Below are positions 1-8,600 of a stretch of 27,440 nucleotides of DNA, in pieces. Position 1 is the stretch's first letter, and each line of letters opens with the position of its first letter. Made by a program: the position numbers and the translations under genes. The stretch is from G963674685 sp964591275 (lineage in GTDB: Bacteria > Lernaellota > Lernaellaia > JACKCT01): assembly GCA_964591275.1 (NCBI GenBank), contig CAZQAE010000068.1:1-27440 (forward strand), in the 5' to 3' direction. The notes below the pieces were generated by a model. It made no database searches and was not told the origin of the DNA. It saw only the letters and a list, made by a program, of their open reading frames with translations.

Positions 1-159
1 GGATTGGTCGTATATATTGTTACCGACGTGATGTATTACTGTCACCTCACCATGAACATCTCCGCTTTTGTCTTATGGGAACTCGGATTTTTTGCCGGCT
101 ATCTCTTTTCGGCCTACGGGGCGCTACTGATGCTCGAAGACAATAGGGCAAAGCTGTAA
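1..159 (+). CDS. C-terminal end of an integral membrane protein (5' partial)
   Basis: The frame is open from the first base of the window and ends at TAA 157-159, giving 52 residues. Two hydrophobic stretches are visible (roughly residues 1-15 and 19-45), followed by a short polar tail ending NRAKL, so this is the last part of a polytopic membrane protein. The stop codon is followed directly by the ATG of the next gene (TAA then ATG at 160), which implies co-transcription and probably translational coupling. No family can be named from this fragment. A sugar- or lipid-linked membrane protein would suit the YfhO-like neighbour, but that is inference only. Confidence 0.6.
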   Translation, partial: GLVVYIVTDVMYYCHLTMNISAFVLWELGFFAGYLFSAYGALLMLEDNRAKL

Positions 160-1995
160 ATGAAACTGCCCGTGGCCATAATAATTTTGGCCGCTGTCGT
201 TTTTGTTTCGCCCGCTTTTTTCGAACCATTCGGAATCATGAGCGACGACGCTTACCGAAACGCCGATTGGCTGTCCATTCGCCTTTTCGACGCGCACGTC
301 TTTGAAAGCATTCACGTAGGCAGCCAATGGCCGCTGTGGTGCCCATACGTGGGCGGCGGCTATCCGACCTGGCAACACCCTTCCGACGGATCATTCACAC
401 CGTGGATATTAACGATTCTGGCTTTCGGACCGATTCTCGGTGTGAAAATTAACCTGATCCTCTTTGTTTTTCTCGGGGGCCTGGGCGTCTTTCTTTTGTG
501 CGCCGATATCTTGCGTTATGGCCGCGCGGCATCACTGTTTGCGGCGCTGGGATTAATGACCGCCGGTTGGCTGCCGTCCATGATGCTCGTCGGTTTCTAT
601 AATCAATACTCGTATATGCTCGTCCCGATGATTCTTTATTTTCTGATCCGGTCTTTCAAGCAGGCTCGTTTTGTTATTCCAACCGCCGCTTTTATCGCTT
701 TATACATCACGCAGGGCGTCTCCGGAGTGTACGCTCTTGCTATGGTCTGCGGCTTGATGACGATGTTGCATGTCCTGAAATTTGAAAACCATCGACTACG
801 CTTCCATTGGAAGCCCGGCGTCGCATTCGCGCTTGCCCTGGCATTGGCATCGTCAATGGCCGTTGTAAAAATTGTAGGCGTTCACGATCTTGTTACGCGT
901 GGATATTACGCCCACGGTCAAAGCGACGCGCAGACCATTTACGAGCATATCGAGGAAGGGGATTTCTTTTACACTAGCCCCTTGCATTTTATTCGCAGCG
1001 CCGCGGGACACGTTCCAAAAAAGGCTACGTATAACGAACATGGCAGGCCGCTCGATGATGAGTATGCGTGGCTCGGCGCGCCGTGGATTGCTCTTGTGCT
1101 TTTCATTTTCGGCGCCTGGATCGCCCGTCGGCGCTTATGGCCGTTTCTGATTGTCGGCGCCATTGTCTTAGTCCTGTGCTTTGGCCCATATCTTGGCTTG
1201 GACCTGTATCGAATTTTGATCTGGCCTTTCAAATCACTGAGACGCATCAGTCAATTCTACAAATATTTCAATTTTTACATTCTTCTTGTCATCATCCTCG
1301 CTTCCGGCGGGGCCGTGGCATGGCTCGCCAATAGATTTCAGGGAAAGAAGGCGAAAATCGCAGTCGGCCTGTGCTTTGCCGCCCTTTTGCCGCAAGCCGT
1401 CATGCACGCATCACTTTTTCAGGAACTGTTCAAGAATCCGATGCCGAAAATCGAACGCTCTCCGGTTTTTTATCAGGTCGAATCAGTGCGCGACCATGCG
1501 AGTGAAGATGATTCCACGTTGTATCGCGAGGGCGCGCGCCCCGGCAAACTCGTCGAGTATTACAATCTTTCAAGGAACGTGGGCACTGTCGATTGGTACG
1601 CGGATATTTATCTGCCGGAAAATTCCGTTCCAAAATATTTTATCACAAAAACGAACGGTGTGGTGAAAAACCAGTCCTATAAAGGTGAAGTCTGGGCCGA
1701 CTCGAAAGGCATTGTCATCGAGGATTATTCCTTCACCTCCAACACGCAAAGCGCCGTCATTAACGCAAAATCCCCCGGCCTGGTAATTTTCAACCAGAAT
1801 TACAATGCGGACTGGAAATCGGAACAAGGCTTGGTGTTAGACCATGACGGATTGCTGTCGGTGCAAGTTGACAAGCCGGGAAGTCATGAAGTTCTTCTAA
1901 AGTACAGGCCGCGAAAATTATACTTCGGCTTGATTGTATCAATCCTTTCCATTTTCCTATGCATATTTCTCTGGATCAGAAAAGGCTGTGGTTAA
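160..1995 (+). CDS. YfhO/GT-C-like polytopic membrane protein
   Basis: This 611-residue protein has an N-terminal hydrophobic segment (about 4-20) and a first periplasmic loop carrying WPLWCPYVGGGYPTW (58-71). That loop is typical of GT-C-type and YfhO-type membrane proteins, where it sits near the lipid-linked sugar site. About ten further hydrophobic segments follow up to residue ~420. A soluble, beta-rich domain follows (about 430-585) with the YfhO-style ending: an N-Y-N-A-D-W motif, a G-x-H-E-V-x-L-K-Y strand and a last TM helix near 588-606. YfhO homologues are implicated in glycosylating lipids or teichoic acids. The protein is shorter than the usual ~850 residues. The acidic pair D29-D30 in the first loop could be catalytic, but this is inference. 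It starts directly after the upstream stop codon and looks like the last gene of that operon. Confidence 0.7.
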   Translation: MKLPVAIIILAAVVFVSPAFFEPFGIMSDDAYRNADWLSIRLFDAHVFESIHVGSQWPLWCPYVGGGYPTWQHPSDGSFTPWILTILAFGPILGVKINLILFVFLGGLGVFLLCADILRYGRAASLFAALGLMTAGWLPSMMLVGFYNQYSYMLVPMILYFLIRSFKQARFVIPTAAFIALYITQGVSGVYALAMVCGLMTMLHVLKFENHRLRFHWKPGVAFALALALASSMAVVKIVGVHDLVTRGYYAHGQSDAQTIYEHIEEGDFFYTSPLHFIRSAAGHVPKKATYNEHGRPLDDEYAWLGAPWIALVLFIFGAWIARRRLWPFLIVGAIVLVLCFGPYLGLDLYRILIWPFKSLRRISQFYKYFNFYILLVIILASGGAVAWLANRFQGKKAKIAVGLCFAALLPQAVMHASLFQELFKNPMPKIERSPVFYQVESVRDHASEDDSTLYREGARPGKLVEYYNLSRNVGTVDWYADIYLPENSVPKYFITKTNGVVKNQSYKGEVWADSKGIVIEDYSFTSNTQSAVINAKSPGLVIFNQNYNADWKSEQGLVLDHDGLLSVQVDKPGSHEVLLKYRPRKLYFGLIVSILSIFLCIFLWIRKGCG

Positions 1996-2539
1996 TAAGA
2001 TCAAGCGGCTTATGGCTCTATTACGATGCGGTGAAAAATCGCGGGGCTGACAATATCAGCTTCCTGAAACTTGCCAAGGCTCAGCAAATGCTGGTCCCCT
2101 GGGCAACGGTACACCCTTTAGATTGGAGAACCTCAACTTGACGAAGCTTACGAATAACCTGATCCACTTCGTTTTCTTTGTCATTTCCTCCCCTCATTCC
2201 ATTTCTGTTTATTCGATTTTCTCACAAAAACCGGATTCGATTTAGGGAGGCAGGGCAGAACCTTCTGAACATCATTGAAGATCGAACCGGTGAGCGCCTG
2301 ATCGAAGCCTTTATCCTTTATGCCGCATGGGAGGAGAGGTCCCGTGACGGGTTTGTTGAATGGCTCAAGTACGACAACCAGGGATCTTGCATCCGTGTTC
2401 GCAACCAGGTCAAGGACTAGACGCTGCGTTTCGACCTCGTTCAGCATGCCTACACTGAGTTTCAAGTGTTTCATCTTCATTTCGCCAATGATTTTGCTGT
2501 AATTCTCTTTGGTTTCCTCTCGTTGACATTTACTTTGCT
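1996..2539. other. Gene-poor stretch, possible gene remnant
   Basis: No convincing intact gene lies in these 544 bases. The most protein-like frame is on the minus strand. It is open from about 2540 down to 2181, with a possible ATG at 2480, and encodes a plausible mix of residues (for example MLNEVETQRLVLDLVANTD). It has no good ribosome binding site and no family I recognise. Further along the minus strand near 2070-2110, a short out-of-frame stretch reads YRCPGDQHLLSLGKF. That faintly recalls the CP-G-L segment of IS1182-type transposases, but it is too short to call. A TTGACA hexamer at 2523-2528 has no good -10 partner. The region marks the upstream edge of the AT-rich block. Confidence 0.3.
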
Positions 2540-4123
2540 ATGCTTCAGCATTTTCCGTGGTGGAATATCAAGAGATTAACCCATTGTGGTAAATTGTCAT
2601 GGCAAAAAAAAATCGCATTCATCCTTTTAATTACCGCAATTTTAACTCTATTCGCTTTCCTGTTCCACGACATTTGCGATTCGACAGTCACTATCTACCC
2701 CTTTTCAAACAAAGAAAAAAATCGTCCTTTCAACGAAAATAAAATTAGTGAACTCACTTCACATCCGGAAATAAAATTAGTAACCATTTCGGCTGGATCT
2801 TTTTATATGGGGTCTTCGCCTGAAGAGTCTGGCAGAAAAAAAATGCACCATAAAATGACTTCTAATTCTATTGTCCCTTATTCAGACGAAAAACTCCACA
2901 AGGTAGTCATTTCAAGGCCTTTCCAAATCAGTGCAACTGAAGTAACGCAGGGATTATGGAAAACAATAATGGGCACTAATCCCAGCAATTTTTCGCTCTG
3001 TGGCGATAATTGCCCTGTGGAACAAATCAGTTGGTTCGAATCACTAATATTTTGCAACAATCTTTCTCGTATGGAAAATCTTGAAGTTTGTTACCAAATC
3101 AAAGAAAACGCGGTTTCATGGGATTTGTACTGCAATGGATATCGTTTGCCGACCGAAGCAGAGTGGGAATATTCTGCCCGCGCTGGATCGATCAGTTCTT
3201 TTTATAGTGGAGCTTGCTTATCAACCGATCAAGCCAATTTTGATGGAAATTATCCGTTGAAAGATTGTCCAAAAGGAAATTGGCAAGGGCAATCTATTCC
3301 GGTAGCTTCCTACGAACCAAATCCCTGGGGTTTATTCGATATGCATGGAAATGTTAGCGAATGGGTTTGGGATTGGATGGCCAGTTATGAAAAGGATGTA
3401 GGAATTGATCCAGTCGGCCCTCATCGGGGACTATGGAGAGGATATCGTGGCGGTAGTTGGCTTGATTACGATCGTCAGTGCCGATCGGCATTTCGAGACG
3501 GGAATGATCCCATCGACCTCGATGACGACCTGGGATTTCGCGTTGCTCGCTCCATTTTTCCGAAACAGCCCTCGAAAACGAAAGGCAAAGAAAATCGGCT
3601 ATTCGTCTCGATGTTGCTGAAATCCAATCAGCCAAAACCCTTAAAGCCAGTGATTAAGAATAAAATTCCTGTTCGCATGTGGCACATATTATTTCCTGCT
3701 TCAAATGGAGAAAAAAGCTATCATGGACATGTGTCCTCGTTTAGCCGTTTTGTTTTTGGAACCGTTCGAAATCCGCAAACCGATATGGAGTATTCCGATC
3801 AGTTTCTTGTTGAACAATTTGATTTTCGCCCGCGAGCTAAGATGGTTCACTTTGCCACCTCTGGAAAAATGGACAATCTGGAATTCAGCTTCATTACCGA
3901 TCCCCCTGAATCCCAAGTGAATTTCTATTTATTTATCAACTCCATTTCTAATCCGGCCAGAGTTAGCCTTGGGAAACCTGAAAAACATCCTGCTGTAATT
4001 CCCTTTTCTCTTTCGGGGGATCTGCCGAGAGTTACGTCGATTCCGCCAGAAGGAGGCTATTTGATCTGGAATACTGAAGAACACGTGAACAAAAACATTT
4101 TTAACGGATTTGAGATTGAATAA
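2540..4123 (+). CDS. Membrane-anchored SUMF1/FGE-like domain protein
   Basis: The 527-residue protein has an N-terminal TM anchor (about 23-43) and a SUMF1 (formylglycine-generating-enzyme-like) domain at about 78-340. The domain landmarks in order are ISAGSFYMGSSPEE (84-97), VTQGLWKTIMG (135-145), CPVEQISWFES (158-168), YRLPTEAEWEYSARAG (201-216), NPWGLFDMHGNVSEWVWDW (261-279), RGGSW (303-307) and LGFRVARS (331-338). A further ~185 residues of unrecognised, beta-rich sequence follow. The segment after GGSW is short and keeps only one cysteine (C314), so the catalytic cysteine pair of true FGE is not seen. A structural or binding role is more likely than sulfatase activation. ATG 2540 has no clear ribosome binding site, and TTG 2594 just before the TM segment is an alternative. 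The gene lies about 110 bases upstream of module A, has the same strand and the same low GC, and probably entered with it. Confidence 0.8.
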   Translation: MLQHFPWWNIKRLTHCGKLSWQKKIAFILLITAILTLFAFLFHDICDSTVTIYPFSNKEKNRPFNENKISELTSHPEIKLVTISAGSFYMGSSPEESGRKKMHHKMTSNSIVPYSDEKLHKVVISRPFQISATEVTQGLWKTIMGTNPSNFSLCGDNCPVEQISWFESLIFCNNLSRMENLEVCYQIKENAVSWDLYCNGYRLPTEAEWEYSARAGSISSFYSGACLSTDQANFDGNYPLKDCPKGNWQGQSIPVASYEPNPWGLFDMHGNVSEWVWDWMASYEKDVGIDPVGPHRGLWRGYRGGSWLDYDRQCRSAFRDGNDPIDLDDDLGFRVARSIFPKQPSKTKGKENRLFVSMLLKSNQPKPLKPVIKNKIPVRMWHILFPASNGEKSYHGHVSSFSRFVFGTVRNPQTDMEYSDQFLVEQFDFRPRAKMVHFATSGKMDNLEFSFITDPPESQVNFYLFINSISNPARVSLGKPEKHPAVIPFSLSGDLPRVTSIPPEGGYLIWNTEEHVNKNIFNGFEIE

Positions 4124-4138
4124 AATAACTTCTCATAT

Positions 4139-4169
4139 GTTTGCAAACGACATTCTTCCTTTTTATAGC
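4139..4169 (+). promoter_or_regulatory. Candidate promoter of module A with palindromes
   Basis: A possible -35 TTGCAA (4141-4146) and -10 TATAGC (4164-4169) are separated by 17 bases, about 70 bases upstream of the cytochrome start. The -35 lies inside a perfect 10-base palindrome GTTTGCAAAC (4139-4148). The -10 overlaps a second short inverted repeat, ATAGC-CAA-GCTAT (4165-4177). This arrangement would suit repressor control, but each element alone could be chance. Confidence 0.35.
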
Positions 4170-4239
4170 CAAGCTATGGTGACATCCGATTTTTCATATC
4201 ATGTTCACCGAACCAACAGTAAAACAATAAGGCATGAAG

Positions 4240-5613
4240 ATGAATGCGCAACTGAATGAGCAACTAGAAAAAGGAAGACGGAGAGGGCAATGGACAATTG
4301 CCTTCATAATTATTGGTTTCGCGTTTTATCTCACTTTACCACTTTACTACCTGAAGATTATGGCTTTGGATTATTCCGCTTTGCTGAGCAACTTCCTTTT
4401 GGAACCCATTGCGGATGATCCTTTGCCTTGGTACGCAAACAATTATTTCATCCGAATTGGAAATTTCCTATTACAGTGGGGGGCTTTGCCATTTTTTCTT
4501 TTATTGGTCGGTCATTTGGGTTCTCGTCTCGACCTGTATCGAAAAAATGGCTGTATCGTCCAATTTCCCCAAAAGCATAAAGTCCTTTTACTGACCGCTT
4601 TCTACGTCCCTTTTCTATTATTCTGTTTTCCGTTTTCACTAGCCTTTTCGGTTTGGATATCCGTTGAAGCTTTCTGGTGGGTACAATGGTATAATCATAT
4701 AAATTTCATAACGAATGATCTCTTACCATTAATTCCCTACTTTCTTTTCCCAATGCTATGCTTGCTTGGTATTTATCTGATGCATGCATGCTTTTCGGCA
4801 AAAAGTAATAAAAATGTCGGGGGATCTCATCCACTCTTTTTCTGGACTTTACGTCTACTTCGTATGGCGGTTGTCATTCTGATTCTGATCCTTGTTGTTT
4901 CAATTGGCGGCATCGGCTTGTTACATGCATCACGAATCACTACAATAAATGGACCTAAGGTATATAGGAATAAATGCGCTGGATGCCATGATTTCTATTT
5001 ACCGCTTTATTTAGTGAAAACGCCGAATGAATGGCGACGCACCATCGAAAACCAGATCAATATCGAGAAAGTGGCACTAACTGCACACGAAAAAGAATGC
5101 ATTACACAATTTTTATTAGGAATGCGCTCTTTCCCAGACAGTTGGACCTTCCTTACAAGATGCCAACGATGCCATTTCTTCTCTCCTTATCGCTGGGAAA
5201 AACGCACACCAGACGATTGGGAAAACATCATCAATCGCGTCGCCAAATGGTCGCCCTATTACTACAATTTTGACGTACGCCAGCAAATCTTAAATTTTTT
5301 AGTAGAGAACTTCAGTCAAGAATCCAATACATTCGGATTTAGTCCTGAAGCTTTCACAAATTACCAAATAGTGGGAAAAACCTGCTCTCAATGCCACTCA
5401 TTATCGTACGAGGCCGAACGATATCAATACGTCGATCAAAGGACAATAGCGAAAATGGTCTCAAGAATGAGTCGGAAAATGCCCACCGCAATAAAAGATC
5501 AAGAAATCAATTTTTATGCTTTAACATTTCGTGAAATGATATTGGACCAAACCGCTTTTCAGCGTATGTTTCCACACGATCTCCCGGTTCTTAAAGGGAG
5601 ATTGCCTTGGTAA
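4240..5613 (+). CDS. Module A five-TM triheme cytochrome c
   Basis: The N-terminal half has about five TM helices (near 17-37, 67-85, 108-132, 156-178 and 204-224) and contains a conserved SVEAFWWVQWY segment. The C-terminal half has three CxxCH haem-c sites at 246-250 (CAGCH), 308-312 (CQRCH) and 382-386 (CSQCH), each in a small domain of 60-75 residues. A conserved GMRSF methionine (M295) 45 residues after haem site 1 and a RMSRKMP motif after site 3 are likely axial ligands. Domain 2 has WSPYYY in the matching place and no methionine. The haems should face the periplasm and need the cytochrome c maturation system. AAGG at 4229-4232 fits ATG 4240 better than the earlier ATG at 4234. The protein ends FPHD-x-P...LPW, as in copy C. 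The stop codon lies 7 bases into the lipoprotein gene. The protein is an electron carrier of unknown partners. Confidence 0.85.
   Translation: MNAQLNEQLEKGRRRGQWTIAFIIIGFAFYLTLPLYYLKIMALDYSALLSNFLLEPIADDPLPWYANNYFIRIGNFLLQWGALPFFLLLVGHLGSRLDLYRKNGCIVQFPQKHKVLLLTAFYVPFLLFCFPFSLAFSVWISVEAFWWVQWYNHINFITNDLLPLIPYFLFPMLCLLGIYLMHACFSAKSNKNVGGSHPLFFWTLRLLRMAVVILILILVVSIGGIGLLHASRITTINGPKVYRNKCAGCHDFYLPLYLVKTPNEWRRTIENQINIEKVALTAHEKECITQFLLGMRSFPDSWTFLTRCQRCHFFSPYRWEKRTPDDWENIINRVAKWSPYYYNFDVRQQILNFLVENFSQESNTFGFSPEAFTNYQIVGKTCSQCHSLSYEAERYQYVDQRTIAKMVSRMSRKMPTAIKDQEINFYALTFREMILDQTAFQRMFPHDLPVLKGRLPW
5593..5606 (+). promoter_or_regulatory. Ribosome binding site supporting a TTG start
   Basis: AAAGGGAG at 5593-5600 lies six bases before TTG 5607, inside the last codons of the cytochrome gene. 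It supports the TTG start, which gives a complete lipoprotein signal peptide. No ATG is available before that signal sequence. Confidence 0.6.
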
Positions 5614-8600
5614 TACTTGGGTTATTTGGCAGACGGTTGTTGTCGGTATCATTTCTGCTGCTGTCGTTGACTCTGATAGGTTGCACCGAAACACCACGTG
5701 ATTCAAATCAAATTGTAATGCAATCAACTATTCCTCCTTTTCCCTGGTCCTTCACCGCAAATTATTGTCATCAGAAACTTCAAGTCGAGCCTGGAGGCAC
5801 TTGGGAGTTGGGCTATCACGCGATTGTCGATTTGCGAAAGTACATGCCCAAATACGGCACGTTTACAGAAATCATTGTTGCAGTAGCGGGTTATCTGAAA
5901 CATGATAAAGAAGGATTTTGGCATGCTGGCCCAGGCACTTATGCACTCAGTTCCAACTTTACAACTACTGGTATTCCGATTGAACGATTTGTTGACTGGC
6001 CGCGTCTACGTCTAATTCATGGGCGCGATGGCAGCCCAATGGAGGCCATCGAACGCTTTTCACTGTCACCGGATACGGACTTCGCCAAAACACAACATTT
6101 TTCCGGAAGGCTGACAATTAACATTCCAGTCGACATTTCCGAAGGGTATTACGAACCTCGCGTAATGATCTTCGTAAAAGTAAAGGATTTGGAATATCCC
6201 CTTCTATTGGAAAATTTTGGTACAAGTCCTAATTCGCAAAATGAGCAAGTGTTGCCGCTTATTAAAATCGGCCACCCTGATACTCCTCGCATTCCCTGGA
6301 CAATTCTGGCGCGAAAATATTATCGGGGGCAGGCAGGTACCTTACCGATTGAAGAACAAGGACGAGTTGGGATCTGCTCTCGTTCAGGATTTCCAACACA
6401 ACTGATCCTACCTCCAGGCCAATATATTATCCAACCAACCCAGCCATCTTTTTTTCCCCAATCTTCTTTACCACCCATCGATGGTGGCGGTGATGTTCCG
6501 CCTATGAAATTGAATCATCATCTTCGATTCAAACACGGTCAAGTTAGTTGTTCGATTTCAGGACCGACTGGTTCTGCCGACTTGGGAACAACCGAAATTG
6601 TCGACCAGAAGGACATTGGTTTGCAGCTGCAGAATCATGGATTTTGGAGCGATCTGAGAACGACCGGTAATTATCAAATAAAACTTTCAGGTCGAATGTA
6701 TGATAGGTATGATCGTTTATTTGATGGAGGAGGAACCTATCTCGTACGCATCGCTTTACCACTTTCCTTTTCTACTTCCTGCAAACCAGGAAGCAATTTT
6801 TTAGTTGGGGACCGTTATCCACCGAAAGTAAATATCAATCCTCCCTTTCCCGCTGATGTAAAAGTAACTGTTGATTATTTCCCCAATTCTCAAATGAATC
6901 GTAAAAAGACATGGGTCGCTCACGGGACCGCAAATCGCTTCGGTCATTTTTCCCCCCATAATCCCTCTTTGCTGGAGTTTTCTGAACCAGGTGAATACAA
7001 AAGCCATATTGTCGCACAGTATGTGGACAGGCAGGGCAATCTATGGACTGGCGAACAGGTGTCTGCAGGGGTAATCGCTCCCCACAATTCGGCTATTACC
7101 TTACACGGAACTCGCAGTTTTCCCTACAACTTGGCAATTGATAAAAAACACTTTGGCGGTGTAAAACAATTCAAGGATCGTTTGGAGCAAAACTTATCTT
7201 TTTTCCCTGTGAAACCGGTTCTACTGCCAGATCCATTTCCACCATACAACTATCACGATACTCTTTTTATTCCAGCCAACGGTTTTAATGAAAGCTTGAT
7301 TGGGACAATGATGTCTATGGAAGTAAAAGAGGAAAAATTGTCAAAACGTTTACAAAAAGAATACAAACTATCTTCATTGCTCCCACCACCCATTCATCAG
7401 CTTGTTAAAAATCGTTGGACATATTTGCGAAACGTCTTTCAAATCGCTGTGGACAGTCCCGGCTGGTTCCCAGCAGACCGTGACAACGCTGATGAGTTGC
7501 CGATTCTACCTTTAAATAATGACCAACTTCACCCATTTGCTTTTCCCAGCAATAATTGGCTGGATGCCTATCTTTATTTAGGGGTCGTTCGCCCAGGATT
7601 TCCAGTGTTGACTACAGTAAAGCAATCGGACGCAATAGGTCTCTATTGGCGAGCTAGTCCGAATCGTTTTGGTTTCCATTTTAACGCAGGTCCTAATGGC
7701 GACCTTCCTGGAGATGTTTACCGTTTACAGGCCGGGGCTGTTTTGTTAGATCACGAAAGTGGTAGAAATATATACGATGCTTATGGAGTTTCCATTGTCG
7801 CTGTATCTTCCGATGGCACACCAACATCCATTCTCCCCCCAGGAATCCAACCATTGATGACTTTTGGCGGGAGAGAACACTGGATATTTTTAGGAACGGA
7901 CACTCATGACGCTTTGGAGCAGGGTGAATCAATCGCTCTAGGGGGCATGATCTTCCCCAATGTAGAAGCAGACGTCACTTGGAAAGTCACAACACCTAGC
8001 GGTCAATTGATTGTAATGGAGGCACAAGCAAATCGTTTGGGCATTGTTCGCGCAAAAACATTAATTAAAACATTAGAGGCAGGGATATACAGAATTAATG
8101 TTCAAGTTGATTACAATGGCATTCAAGGGGACATTGTCGGCACACCCGATGGGACTTATTGGAATTGTGTACTTCCTTCCGATCATAGAAATCTAATGAA
8201 AACCAATATACCGGCTGTATCCTGGGTGAACCCAATACAAGGGATCAATCTTCAAATCAACTGGCCCGAGCATTTGGAGCATGTAAAATTACACTACGGA
8301 GTCATTATGCCCGGTCAGGTGTTGGACCAAGATTCTCTTGATGATTTGGGAAACCATTGGACCTATCGTTTTAGACCTGTGCAATTCGCTTCGCAATTCT
8401 CAAACCTGGATGTGCGAAATTTCGGCAACGGTGATTGGGGAATGGCCGACACTGTAGTATTTCAGGTTTTTCTAGAAGGAAAAGATGGTGAAAAAAGTGT
8501 TTATGATTCACTGCGCCTTATTCTACGTAACAACAAATTATACAATTACGAACAATTAATGCCGACAAACAGTAATGATTCCTTTGCTTCTGCTACTCAT

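Noticed and set aside
2523..2528. Perfect TTGACA -35 hexamer before the SUMF1 gene
   Set aside because: No -10 sequence at 16-18 bases resembles the consensus. It would also place transcription after ATG 2540 unless the TTG 2594 start is used.
2540..4123. True formylglycine-generating enzyme (sulfatase activator)
   Set aside because: The two catalytic cysteines expected after the GGS motif are absent and no sulfatase gene lies in the window.
4240..5613. NapC/NrfH-type quinol dehydrogenase
   Set aside because: That family has a single N-terminal TM helix and four or more haems. This protein has about five TM helices and three separate monohaem domains.
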